Below, one piece after another: positions 1-7,105 of a DNA stretch of 38,399 bases. The translations under genes were made by a program, and so were the position numbers. Within the stretch, counting starts at the first letter, position 1. Every line of letters begins with the position of its first letter. This DNA is from UBA6019 sp035535055 (GTDB taxonomy: Bacteria > Chloroflexota > Dormibacteria > Dormibacterales > Dormibacteraceae). Under the pieces are notes generated by a model that was given only the letters and a program-made list of their open reading frames with translations, did not search any database and had not been told where the DNA came from. The DNA is taken from positions 1-38,399 of the forward strand of contig DATLQT010000030.1 of assembly GCA_035535055.1 (NCBI GenBank), in the 5' to 3' direction.

Positions 1-17
1 AGCGAACGGCGGTTCGA

Positions 18-94
18 TGGTCGGGGGCCCGGGATTTGAACCCGGGACCTCTCGGTCCCGAACCGAGCGCGCTGCCGTACTGCGCTAGCCCCCG
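18..94 (-). tRNA. tRNA-Pro (anticodon CGG)
   Basis: Read on the minus strand this folds into a full cloverleaf. The acceptor stem is CGGGGGC paired with GCCCCCG. The D stem is GCGC/GCGC and the anticodon stem is CTCGG/CCGAG with loop TTCGGGA. The T stem is CCGGG/CCCGG with loop TTCAAAT. Loop positions 34-36 are CGG, which reads the proline codon CCG. A first base C is typical of bacterial tRNA-Pro. The discriminator A is followed by an encoded CCA (plus-strand TGG at 18-20). It is a likely single-gene unit; about 50 nt of featureless sequence separate it from the thioesterase gene. Confidence 0.95.
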
Positions 95-145
95 TCCTGC
101 GGCCCGAAGCATTCTACGTGGCGCGCCGGAAAGGCCGCTGCGGCT

Positions 146-556
146 TCACCTATCGACCGTCGGGTTGGCCTCCATCAGGGTGGCGGTCGCCTCAGCCACC
201 TTCTCGCCGTCGGCGAGCCGGTTGATGGTGGCGCTGGCGTAGACGAGGCTTCGGCGGACCTTCTCCACCCGCCCCGTGAGCCGGATCCGCTCGCCGATCC
301 GGAGCGGCTGCCGATAGCGGACCTCGAGCTTACCGGTCACGCCCGGGTGTCCGCGGTGCCAGGCCGCCCAGCCAACCGCCTCGTCCAGCAGCAGGGCAAC
401 GATGCCGCCGTGGACGACACCCTTCCAGCTCTGGTAGCGGGAGGGCACCTCGAAGTCGGCCACAGAGACCTCCCCGTCGGACAGGAAGGTCATCTGCAGG
501 CCATCCTCGTTGAGCGGCCCGCAGCCGAAGCAGCGACCGTCGAACTCCACCTCCAT
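146..556 (-). CDS. PaaI-type hotdog-fold acyl-CoA thioesterase
   Basis: The 136-residue product has the length and layout of a single hotdog domain (4HBT/PaaI group), which hydrolyses acyl-CoA or aryl-CoA thioesters in the cytoplasm. The N-terminus has a Cys/Gly-rich segment (FGCGPLNEDGLQ) common in this subgroup. The centre carries the hallmark HGGIVALLLDEAVGW, where the HGG turn and the acidic residue on the hot-dog helix lie in the active site. The start ATG is 31 nt from the divergent crotonase-family gene and has no Shine-Dalgarno; a GATAAT box lies 10 nt upstream. Facing an acyl-CoA-binding crotonase homologue suggests acyl-CoA metabolism. The substrate is unknown. Confidence 0.85.
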   Translation of the reverse strand: MEVEFDGRCFGCGPLNEDGLQMTFLSDGEVSVADFEVPSRYQSWKGVVHGGIVALLLDEAVGWAAWHRGHPGVTGKLEVRYRQPLRIGERIRLTGRVEKVRRSLVYASATINRLADGEKVAEATATLMEANPTVDR

Positions 557-566
557 GCCGCGCTGA

Positions 567-578
567 ATTATCTAGACT
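567..578. promoter_or_regulatory. Overlapping divergent -10 boxes
   Basis: The 30-nt gap between the thioesterase and the crotonase-family gene holds GATAAT on the minus strand (plus 567-572), 10 nt before the thioesterase ATG. It also holds TAGACT on the plus strand (573-578), 8 nt before the ATG at 587. Neither gene has a ribosome-binding site, so both transcripts are probably leaderless or nearly so. No convincing -35 is visible. Confidence 0.5.
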
Positions 579-586
579 CGGCGCAT

Positions 587-1369
587 ATGGCCGTGGCCTT
601 CCAGAACCTGCTGGTCGAGGAGACTCTCCCGACGGTCGTCGTCACCCTCAACCGGCCGGAGAAGCTCAACGCCCTCTCCGTCGGCCTGATGGAGGAGCTG
701 ACGGCCGAGCTCGCCGAGCTCGGGAAGCGGGACGACGCCGCTGTCATCGTGCTCCGCGGCGCCGGCCGCGCCTTCTCGGCGGGCCACGACCTCCAGGAGC
801 TGGTGGACAGGACGGTGGAGGAGGAGCGAGAGACGTTCGCCACCTGCGAGCGCCTGATGGCGACGGTGCAGTCGATCCCGCAGCCGGTGATCGCCTCGGT
901 CCACGGCATCGCGACAGCGGCCGGCTGCCAGCTGGTAGCCTCCTGCGACCTGGCGATCGCCTCGACCGACGCGCGCTTTGCCACCAACGGGATCCGCAAC
1001 GGGATCTTCTGCTACACGCCGATGGTGCCGGTCTCGCGGGCGATCGGCCGCAAGCGAGCGCTGGAGATGGTTCTGACCGGCAACTTCATCGACGCCGCGA
1101 CCGCGGAGCGTTGGGGGCTCGTGAACCGGGTCGTCGCCGCCGGCGAGCTGGACGCGGCCGTGCTGGAGCTCGCAGCGCAGATCGGCTCGCTCTCACCACT
1201 GGCGGTGCGAAGCGGTAAGGCCGCCTTCTACCAGCAGGTCGAGCTGTCGCAGGGCGAGGCCTACGGACTGATGACCGAGGCGATCGCCTGCAACGCGACC
1301 AGCGAGGACGCCCAGGAGGGGATGTCCGCGTTCCTCCAGAAGCGCAAGCCGACCTGGAAGGGTCGCTGA
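587..1369 (+). CDS. Enoyl-CoA hydratase/isomerase family protein (ECHDC3-like)
   Basis: The 260-residue product is a complete crotonase fold. NRPEKLNALS near residue 20 and the oxyanion-hole segment SAGHDL (about 60-65) bind acyl-CoA. HGIATAAGCQLVASCDLAIAS is the second conserved block. The segment that normally supplies catalytic Glu (typically PE.xxG) reads FATNGIRNGIFCYTP here, as in the ECHDC3 subgroup, so classical hydratase activity is doubtful. I chose the ATG at 587 over longer in-frame starts because those lie antisense to the thioesterase and because a TAGACT box sits 8 nt before it. It faces the thioesterase gene. It is probably a soluble acyl-CoA-binding enzyme of unknown reaction. 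Confidence 0.85.
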   Translation: MAVAFQNLLVEETLPTVVVTLNRPEKLNALSVGLMEELTAELAELGKRDDAAVIVLRGAGRAFSAGHDLQELVDRTVEEERETFATCERLMATVQSIPQPVIASVHGIATAAGCQLVASCDLAIASTDARFATNGIRNGIFCYTPMVPVSRAIGRKRALEMVLTGNFIDAATAERWGLVNRVVAAGELDAAVLELAAQIGSLSPLAVRSGKAAFYQQVELSQGEAYGLMTEAIACNATSEDAQEGMSAFLQKRKPTWKGR

Positions 1370-1379
1370 CCGACCGAAA

Positions 1380-1409
1380 GCCCCCCTTTGAGCCAACCAC
1401 CGGGGGGGC
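1380..1409. terminator. Possible hairpin between convergent genes
   Basis: GCCCCCC at 1380-1386 pairs with GGGGGGC at 1403-1409 across a 16-nt loop, just after the crotonase-family stop. There is no T run on either side, so this is a weak candidate for an intrinsic terminator serving the converging crotonase and lipoprotein genes. The remainder of 1410-1492 shows nothing recognisable. Confidence 0.25.
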
Positions 1410-1492
1410 GGCGGGGTCAGAGTACGGCGTCGGCGGCGGGGGGCAAAGCGCCGGTAAAGAACGTCCCGACGCGCCCCGAGCAGCCAAGCCGG

Positions 1493-2053
1493 CTAGGAGT
1501 GGCAGCTCCAGTGCCCGGCGATCGTCAGCTTGCGCGAGGTGTCGGCGACGTTGGAAAGCTCGGCCTCGAGCAGTCCAGAGTCTTGAGCGGACCCCACGGT
1601 GAGGGTCACGGGGTCGCTGGGCTGGTTCTGCCAGACCTGTGACTGGTCCTCGCTGGCGACCTCGATGTTCACACCCGAGTTGAAGACCGAAGCCCCCTTG
1701 TAGTCCTTGACCAACAGGTAGAGGGCGTACCGGGTCGTGCCCGAAGTGAAGGCCATCGTCGAAGCCCAACTGCCCAGTCGGATGGAATCGGCGCCGGTGC
1801 AGTCGTTCTGCACCGCGGTGTCAGAGGGCGCGGTCCCCGTGACGTGGGCGGTCAGGTCGCCGCTCAGGTCGAGGTCAAGGGCCCAGGGCGCATTGGACTC
1901 GCCGGGTGACTCGGTCGGAATGGGCGTGGGCACGGACGTGGGCGTGGCCGTGGCTGTGGGCGATGCCGCGGCCAGCGGAGAAGCCGGGCCGGCGGCGCAG
2001 GCGGCCGTCAGCAGGAAGGCGATGCCGGGAAGAAAGAACCGGGGCCAGGGCAT
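1493..2053 (-). CDS. Secreted lipoprotein of unknown function
   Basis: The 186-residue product begins with a short hydrophobic signal and a lipobox LLTAAC, with the lipidated Cys at residue 19. A Thr/Pro/Ser-rich linker follows (about residues 28-52) and would space the folded part from the membrane. The C-terminal ~130 residues look like a compact extracellular beta domain, with alternating polar and hydrophobic strands and two cysteines (NDCTG and HWSCHS) that could form a disulfide. I do not recognise a family. The gene is alone and divergent from the histidine phosphatase; a TAGGAT box (minus strand, plus 2063-2068) lies 9 nt before the ATG. Confidence 0.7.
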   Translation of the reverse strand: MPWPRFFLPGIAFLLTAACAAGPASPLAAASPTATATPTSVPTPIPTESPGESNAPWALDLDLSGDLTAHVTGTAPSDTAVQNDCTGADSIRLGSWASTMAFTSGTTRYALYLLVKDYKGASVFNSGVNIEVASEDQSQVWQNQPSDPVTLTVGSAQDSGLLEAELSNVADTSRKLTIAGHWSCHS

Positions 2054-2062
2054 CCGGCGCCC

Positions 2063-2085
2063 ATCCTAGCAATCGGCGATAACCT
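2063..2085. promoter_or_regulatory. Divergent -10 boxes, lipoprotein / histidine phosphatase
   Basis: TAGGAT on the minus strand (2063-2068) is 9 nt from the lipoprotein ATG. TAACCT on the plus strand (2080-2085) is exactly 7 nt from the phosphatase ATG at 2093. The latter spacing places the transcription start on the start codon, so a leaderless mRNA is likely. Confidence 0.5.
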
Positions 2086-2092
2086 GCCCGAC

Positions 2093-2743
2093 ATGGCCGA
2101 TAGGAGTCCCCACGGCGCCCAGGACGCCGCCGCCGAGTTCACCCGGATCATGCGCCGGGTGGAGCAGGCCTTCCTCATCGGCGTCCCTGCAACCACCGAG
2201 GTGTGGCTCATCCGCCACGGCGACTGCTACCAGGACATGGCGGACGCCGCCGACCCGCCGCTCAGCCCGCTCGGACTCACCCAGGCCGCACGGCTGGGCG
2301 AGCGGGTAAGGGCCAAGGGTGTCAGCGCCGTCTACTCGAGCGACTCCGCCCGCGCCCGGCAGACGGCCGAGGCCATCGGCGAGAAGGTCGCCCTCGACCC
2401 CCGACTGCGCGAGATCGAGAACGATCCCGCCGCCGCCGTCCAGCTGATCCTCAACCGCCACCAGAGCTTCACCGAATCGGCCGGTGCCGTGGCCCAGCGG
2501 ATGGGCGAGGCGGTGGACGAGGCGGCCAGGGCCCATCCGGGAGGGCGGGTCGCGATGGTGACGCACGGCGTCGCCATCCTCTGCTACGCCGGCAGCCTGA
2601 TGGGCCTCGAGGTGCCCGCCGGGCTGCGGCTGATCCCCTACTACACGAGCGTGACGGTGGTCCGGGTCAACCTCGACCTCGACCGCCGGATGGTCAGCAG
2701 CCTCGTCGACGCCACCCACCTCACCGCCGCCGAGATCGGCTGA
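2093..2743 (+). CDS. Histidine phosphatase family protein (phosphoglycerate mutase-like)
   Basis: The 216-residue product has the RHG signature of the branch-1 histidine phosphatase superfamily in VWLIRHGDC (His about residue 42), the catalytic phospho-acceptor. SPLGLTQAARLGERV, YSSDSARARQTAEAI and VTHGVAI supply the other pocket Arg and His residues. About 35 residues precede the domain. Family members remove phosphate from small molecules such as phosphosugars and cofactor precursors; the substrate cannot be read from the sequence. The stop is 12 nt from the TTG start of the downstream MBL-fold gene, so the two are probably co-transcribed. Confidence 0.85.
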   Translation: MADRSPHGAQDAAAEFTRIMRRVEQAFLIGVPATTEVWLIRHGDCYQDMADAADPPLSPLGLTQAARLGERVRAKGVSAVYSSDSARARQTAEAIGEKVALDPRLREIENDPAAAVQLILNRHQSFTESAGAVAQRMGEAVDEAARAHPGGRVAMVTHGVAILCYAGSLMGLEVPAGLRLIPYYTSVTVVRVNLDLDRRMVSSLVDATHLTAAEIG

Positions 2744-2755
2744 AGGAACGAGCGC

Positions 2756-3429
2756 TTGCAAGAGGTCGTCAAGGGCGTCCATCGAGTCTCCCCGGTTCCG
2801 GGGGTAAACACCTACCTCTTCGACGCCGAATGCCTGACCCTGGTCGACGCCGGGATCAGCAGCAGCGCCCCACCGATCCTCGCCGCCATCCGCGAGCTGG
2901 GACATCAACCGCGCGACCTGCAGCGGATCATCGTCACCCACTGCCACCCCGACCACTACGGCAGCCTGGCCGAGCTGAAGCGGCAGACGGGCGCAAGGAC
3001 CGTCATGCACCCGACCGATGCCAAGGAGGTCCGCAACGGCCGGCGCGGCCGGCCGATGTCCTTCCGCGGGCCCCTGTCGGTCCTCAACGGCGCCATGGCG
3101 CGCCCGACCAGGCTCGAGCCGGCCGAGGTCGAGGACGAGGTCGAGGACGGCGACATGCTGCCCGGCGGGCTGCGGGTGGTGCACACCCCGGGCCACAGCG
3201 ACGGCCACCTCTCGCTGCTCTGGCCCGAGCGCGGCCTGCTGATCGCCGGCGACGCCTGCTGGCACCTGACCGCCTCGCCTACATGCCGTTCTACGTTGAC
3301 TTCGAGGAGGCCAAGCGGAGCCTGGCACGGCTCACGCGCCTCGACTTCGAGGTCGCCTGCTTCGGCCATGGCCGGCCCCTGCGCAACGCCGGGGAGGCCT
3401 TCCGGCGTCGCTGGGCGGCTACTTCTTAG
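2756..3429 (+). pseudogene. MBL-fold metallo-hydrolase, interrupted by a frameshift
   Basis: The first ~172 residues read in one frame and contain the metallo-beta-lactamase signature THCHPDHYGS (HxHxDH-type metal ligands), then HTPGHSDGHLSL (third ligand His) and GDACWHL (bridging Asp). Around 3265-3285 the homology moves to another frame, which continues LAYMPFYVDFEEA and CFGHGRPLR (last ligand His) and stops at 3427-3429. A single missing base explains the shift. Read together, the parts make a normal glyoxalase-II-like hydrolase of about 223 residues. The start is TTG with GGAACG upstream. It is either a recently broken gene or a sequencing error. The 3' end overlaps the convergent TfoX-like gene by 11 nt. 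Confidence 0.8.
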
Positions 3430-3790
3430 CGGGCTTGCCGGCCGATTTCGAGGCCTTCCGTGCCGGCTTGCCGGCCGGAACGATCGAGGAGACGAAGGCG
3501 AGCGCCTGCTCGGTCAGCGGTTTCCACTCCTTCTCGCTGGCGGTCGACACCTGGACCCAGCCGCCCATCGCGCGTCCGGGCATCGGCTCGAAGGGGCCGC
3601 CGCCGGGCAGCTTCATCGCCTTCTGGAACTCCTCCGAGGGGAGCTTGAAGGTCATCACCTCACCGTGCAGCCCGGCGAACGCCTTTCCCCGGACCTTCAG
3701 CACCGGCATCCCGAACATCTGGGAGGCGACCACCTCGTGGCCGTCGGTCACCGCCGCGGCGATCTCGTGGTAGGAGTCCCTGGCGGCCAT
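3419..3790 (-). CDS. TfoX/YjbR-like small protein with basic tail
   Basis: The 123-residue cytoplasmic protein has the TfoX N-terminal/YjbR-type pattern: MFGMPVLKVRGKAFAGL near residue 25, then MTFKLP and GGWVQVS. The C-terminus (about 105-123) is Lys/Ala/Pro-rich (KPARKASKSAGKPAKK), resembling histone-like tails, and may bind nucleic acid or be disordered. It is the last gene in the minus-strand frd run, 12 nt after frdD, so it may be co-transcribed, though nothing links it to fumarate reductase. The specific function is unknown. Confidence 0.65.
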   Translation of the reverse strand: MAARDSYHEIAAAVTDGHEVVASQMFGMPVLKVRGKAFAGLHGEVMTFKLPSEEFQKAMKLPGGGPFEPMPGRAMGGWVQVSTASEKEWKPLTEQALAFVSSIVPAGKPARKASKSAGKPAKK

Positions 3791-3802
3791 CGGCAGTCCC
3801 TC

Positions 3803-4195
3803 CTAAGGGGTGAAGACGATGAGGGCGATGGCGGCCACGGTGGCTACGATCGCCAGCCCGTAGCAGGCCCACTCCAGCGCAACCACCGAGCCGCGGAGGC
3901 CGAAATCGAAGAGGGCGTAGCGGATCCGGTGGGCGGCGTGGATGAAGGTGAGGAAGATTAAGACCGCGAGGTAGAGCTTGATCAGGGGGTTGGAGAGCGT
4001 CCAGCCGAAGTGCCTCGCGTCCTCCATCCAGTTGGGCACGCCGAGCGGGCCCAGCACCCCTGCCACCAGGATGGTGACCGGGAGCAGGATGGCCGCGATG
4101 GCGCCGCCGTTGGCGAACATGAACCACCAGAGCGAGTGGCCGTAGTCCGGCTTCAGATCCGCCCGCTGGTGCCAGTGCCGGTCGCTGGTGCTCAT
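3803..4195 (-). CDS. frdD: Fumarate reductase membrane anchor subunit D
   Basis: The 130-residue protein has three hydrophobic helices (about 25-50, 75-95 and 105-128). The HAAHRIRYALFDFGLRG segment matches the conserved HxxHRI motif of E. coli-type FrdD. With FrdC it anchors the FrdAB head to the inner face of the membrane and forms the quinone site. This two-subunit anchor group usually carries no haem b, and no obvious extra haem-ligand pair is seen. The ATG is 1 nt after the frdC stop (TGA A ATG), so translation is coupled. Confidence 0.88.
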   Translation of the reverse strand: MSTSDRHWHQRADLKPDYGHSLWWFMFANGGAIAAILLPVTILVAGVLGPLGVPNWMEDARHFGWTLSNPLIKLYLAVLIFLTFIHAAHRIRYALFDFGLRGSVVALEWACYGLAIVATVAAIALIVFTP

Positions 4196-4196
4196 T

Positions 4197-4610
4197 TCAG
4201 AGCTTCACGTAGCCGAGGTAGATCATCACCGCGCCGCCGACCAACGTGGCCCCGATGAGCCCGCCGAAGGAGAGCGCCTTGATCGCCGACGGCGGCGCGA
4301 ACCGATCGCCCAGCGGGACCCGCAGGATCAGCCCGCTGAGGTTGAGGAAGGTGATCGCGTGCCAGAGCGTGAAGAAGAGGCAGACGGCACTGAAGGCGAG
4401 CACCACGTAGTTGCCGCTGAGGCTGGTGAATGCGTTCTGCTTGAGCAGCAGGACCTCGTAGAGGAACCAAGCCAGCCAGGCGACCATGAAGACGACCGTC
4501 AGCTCGCGCACCACGTAGAGGAAGTAGCTCCGCCGGCTCAGGAACCAGCCGCCGCTCAGCGCTCGGCGGTAGGTGCGAGGAGCGGCCAGCGCCGCTTCCC
4601 CCTCGTTCAT
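4197..4610 (-). CDS. frdC: Fumarate reductase membrane anchor subunit C
   Basis: The 137-residue integral membrane subunit starts with a soluble segment (RTYRRALSGGWFLSRRSYFLYVVREL) typical of FrdC. Three TM helices follow at about 30-50, 65-90 and 112-135. LFFTLWHAITFLNL is the conserved helix-II block with its His. The ATG overlaps the frdB stop as ATGA, which fixes the start; longer in-frame starts lie inside frdB. It forms the quinone-binding anchor with FrdD. Confidence 0.88.
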   Translation of the reverse strand: MNEGEAALAAPRTYRRALSGGWFLSRRSYFLYVVRELTVVFMVAWLAWFLYEVLLLKQNAFTSLSGNYVVLAFSAVCLFFTLWHAITFLNLSGLILRVPLGDRFAPPSAIKALSFGGLIGATLVGGAVMIYLGYVKL

Positions 4611-5353
4611 CCGCGGCCTCCGAAGGGGGTCAGCATCGCGTCCATCACGAACCCGTTGACGGTGTCGAACTTGGTCTGCTGGATCGCCTTGGCGGGGTCG
4701 ACCCCCTTTGGGCAGGCGGCCGAGCATTCGCCGACGAAAGAGCAGTCCCAGATCCCGTCCGAGGCGGCCAGGACCTTCACCCGGTCGGCCGCGCCCTGGT
4801 CGCGAGAATCGTTGTTGTAGCGCCTGGCGAGCGCGATGGCCGCCGGCCCGAGGAACTCGTTCTCCATCCCATAGACCGGGCAGGCGGCGTAGCAGAGCAT
4901 GCAGTTGATGCACTGGCTGAACTGGCGGTAGTTGTCGACCTGGTTGTTGGACTGGAGGAACTCACCGGCGCCGAGGGGCTGCTCCAGCTGGCGGACGATC
5001 CAGGGCTTGACCGACTTCAGCTTGGCCATGAAGTCGTCGATGTCGATGACAAGGTCGCGGATGACCGGGAAGTTGGCCAGCGGCTCGACCGTCATCCCCG
5101 CCCGGAAGTCGCGCAGGTGGGTCGAGCAGGTTAGGCGCGGGTAGCCGTTGACGTTCATCCCACAGGATCCGCAGATGCCCATGCGGCAGGACCAGCGGTA
5201 GCTGAGGGTTGGGTCGAGGTGGTCTTTGATATAGGTGATCGCGTCGAGGAGGACCCAGTCCTCTTTGTAGGGGACCTCGTAGGTCTGTAAGCGCGGCTCT
5301 GTGTCCGTCTCCGGGTTGAAGCGCTGAACCTTGATGGTGACCGTTTCCGCCAA
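4607..5353 (-). CDS. frdB: Fumarate reductase/succinate dehydrogenase iron-sulfur subunit
   Basis: The 248-residue electron-transfer subunit carries electrons between the flavin in FrdA and the membrane quinone. The plant-type [2Fe-2S] ligands are in SCRMGICGSCGMNVNG plus RLTC (about residues 57-80). The two C-terminal cluster motifs, CINCMLCYAACP and CSFVGECSAACPKGVDP, supply the [4Fe-4S] and [3Fe-4S] centres. The last is close to the E. coli FrdB form. The start is TTG at 5353, preceded by an AGGAAG ribosome-binding site; there is no nearby in-frame ATG. It lies 23 nt after frdA and overlaps frdC by 4 nt. Confidence 0.93.
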   Translation of the reverse strand: MAETVTIKVQRFNPETDTEPRLQTYEVPYKEDWVLLDAITYIKDHLDPTLSYRWSCRMGICGSCGMNVNGYPRLTCSTHLRDFRAGMTVEPLANFPVIRDLVIDIDDFMAKLKSVKPWIVRQLEQPLGAGEFLQSNNQVDNYRQFSQCINCMLCYAACPVYGMENEFLGPAAIALARRYNNDSRDQGAADRVKVLAASDGIWDCSFVGECSAACPKGVDPAKAIQQTKFDTVNGFVMDAMLTPFGGRG

Positions 5354-5376
5354 CTTGTCTTCTTCCTTTTCCTCGA

Positions 5377-7089
5377 TCAGTAGGAGCGGGCCTTCGGCTC
5401 CCAGTGGGTGATGCGGACGGGCCGGAAGGTCAGCGTGGGAGGGCCCCCGGTGGTGTAGGTAGCCATCGTGTTGGCGAGGAAATGCTCGTCGTCGCGCTCG
5501 GGAAAGTCGCGGCGGGCATGGGCGCCGCGCGACTCCCTGCGGTTGAGCGCGGAGGCCGTCATGACCTCGGCCAGCTCGAGCATGAAGTCGAGTTCCATGG
5601 CGCCCGTCAGCGCGGTGTTGAAGACGTGGCTCCGGTCCTCGATCTTTAGCTTGGCATAGCGCTTGCGCAGCTTCTCGATCGTCTTGACCTGCTCTTTGAG
5701 CCCCTGCTCGGTGCGGAAGACCCCGACGTTGGAGTCCATCGACCGGCCGAGGTCGGCCTTGATGTCGGCCATCTTCTCGGTCCCGCCGCTCGCCTCCCGG
5801 TACTTTTTCTCGACCCGGCGCGTCTCGTCGCGGAGGAGCGCGTCCACCGGGTTGGCGGTCGGGGCCTTCGCCTCCAGCGCCCGGTGGGCGGCCGCGCGGC
5901 CGGCGGCCGCCCCGAACACGAGGCACTCGCTGAGCGAGTTGGAGCCGAGCCGGTTGGCACCGTTGATGCCGACGTTGGCGACCTCACCACAGGCGTAGAG
6001 CCCGGCCAGCGAGGTGGCGCCGTGGATGTCCACGTCCACGCCGCCCATCATGTAGTGCTCGACCGGCCGGATCGGGATCGGGTCGGTGACGATGTCGATG
6101 CCGACGTAGTCCCGGCACAGCTCGCGCATGAAGGGGAGCTTGCGGTCGATCGTCGCCTCGCCGAGGTGGCGCACGTCGAGATGCATGTAGTCGCCGTACT
6201 CGCCCTTGAACCCGTTGCCCTTCTCGAACTCGGAGACCTCGGCCCGGCTGATGATGTCCCTCGGCCCGAGCTCCATCTTGGTCGGCACGTAGTCCTTCAG
6301 GAAGCGCTCGCCCTTGTTGTTGTAGAGATAGCCGCCCTCGCCGCGAACGGCCTCGGTGATCAGGATGCCGGTCGACGGCAGCCCGGTCGGGTGGAACTGG
6401 ACCATCTCCATGTCCTTCAGCGCCACGCCGGCCCGGTAGGCCAGCGCCATCCCGTCGCCGGTGCAGATCTGGCCGTTGGTGCTGAACGCGTAGATGCGGC
6501 CGTTCCCGCCGGTCGAGAGGATCACGCTCTTGGCCCGGACCGCGCTCATCTCGCCGCTTCGCTGGTTCAGCGCGACGACGCCGACGCAGCGGCCGTCCTC
6601 GACCAGCAGGGTGGTGACGAAGCTCTCGTCGAGGCGCTCGATGCGGTCGTACTTGAGCGAGGTCTGGAAGAGCGTGTGGAGCATGTGGAAACCGGTCTTG
6701 TCAGCCGCAAAGCAGGTCCGCCAGGTGGTCATGCCGCCGAAAGGCCGCGCCGAGATCTTGCCGTCCGGGTCGCGGCTCCAGGGGCAGCCCCAGTGCTCGA
6801 GCTGGACGACCTCGGTCGGAGCCTCGCGCACGAAGGTCTCGACGACGAACTGGTCGGCCAGGTAGTCGGAGCCCTTGATGGTGTCGAAGGCATGGGTCTC
6901 CCAGCTGTCCTCCGGCCGCAGGGCGGCCGCCGCGCCGCCCTCGGCGGAGACGGTGTGGCTCCGCATCGGGTAGACCTTGGAGACGATCAGGATCCGGAGG
7001 CCGGGGTCGGTCTCGGCCGCGGCGATCGCAGCCCGGAGCCCCGCGCCGCCACCCCCGACAATCAGGACGTCGTAAACCGGGAAATCCAA
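5377..7089 (-). CDS. frdA: Fumarate reductase/succinate dehydrogenase flavoprotein subunit
   Basis: The 570-residue catalytic subunit interconverts fumarate and succinate. The N-terminal VLIVGGGGAGLRAA is the FAD dinucleotide fold. RSHTVSAEGG carries His45, the covalent FAD attachment residue. QFHPTG, TEAVRGEGG and GPRDIISRAE supply the substrate-binding His/Thr/Glu and the proton-donor Arg. HYMMGGVDVD and NGANRLGSNSL complete the FAD/substrate site. The TTG start at 7089 is chosen because the glycine-rich fold begins at once; a TAGCAT box lies 10 nt upstream, overlapping the preceding stop. The direction of catalysis cannot be told, since both frd-type and sdh-type enzymes can run either way. 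Confidence 0.95.
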   Translation of the reverse strand: MDFPVYDVLIVGGGGAGLRAAIAAAETDPGLRILIVSKVYPMRSHTVSAEGGAAAALRPEDSWETHAFDTIKGSDYLADQFVVETFVREAPTEVVQLEHWGCPWSRDPDGKISARPFGGMTTWRTCFAADKTGFHMLHTLFQTSLKYDRIERLDESFVTTLLVEDGRCVGVVALNQRSGEMSAVRAKSVILSTGGNGRIYAFSTNGQICTGDGMALAYRAGVALKDMEMVQFHPTGLPSTGILITEAVRGEGGYLYNNKGERFLKDYVPTKMELGPRDIISRAEVSEFEKGNGFKGEYGDYMHLDVRHLGEATIDRKLPFMRELCRDYVGIDIVTDPIPIRPVEHYMMGGVDVDIHGATSLAGLYACGEVANVGINGANRLGSNSLSECLVFGAAAGRAAAHRALEAKAPTANPVDALLRDETRRVEKKYREASGGTEKMADIKADLGRSMDSNVGVFRTEQGLKEQVKTIEKLRKRYAKLKIEDRSHVFNTALTGAMELDFMLELAEVMTASALNRRESRGAHARRDFPERDDEHFLANTMATYTTGGPPTLTFRPVRITHWEPKARSY

Positions 7090-7099
7090 GGCGGGCTTA

Positions 7100-7105
7100 A
7101 TGCTA
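7100..7105 (-). promoter_or_regulatory. Possible internal -10 box before frdA
   Basis: TAGCAT on the minus strand lies 10 nt before the TTG of frdA and overlaps the dipeptidase stop codon. It matches the TANNNT boxes elsewhere in this window and could let frdABCD be transcribed apart from the upstream pseudouridine genes. Confidence 0.3.

Noticed and set aside
3260..3290. Programmed ribosomal frameshift in the MBL gene
   Set aside because: No slippery heptamer or following pseudoknot is evident at the junction, and MBL hydrolases are not known to use frameshifting.
2066..3328. A 420-codon open frame antisense to the phosphatase and MBL genes
   Set aside because: The plus-strand genes carry complete catalytic motifs, and the antisense frame does not.
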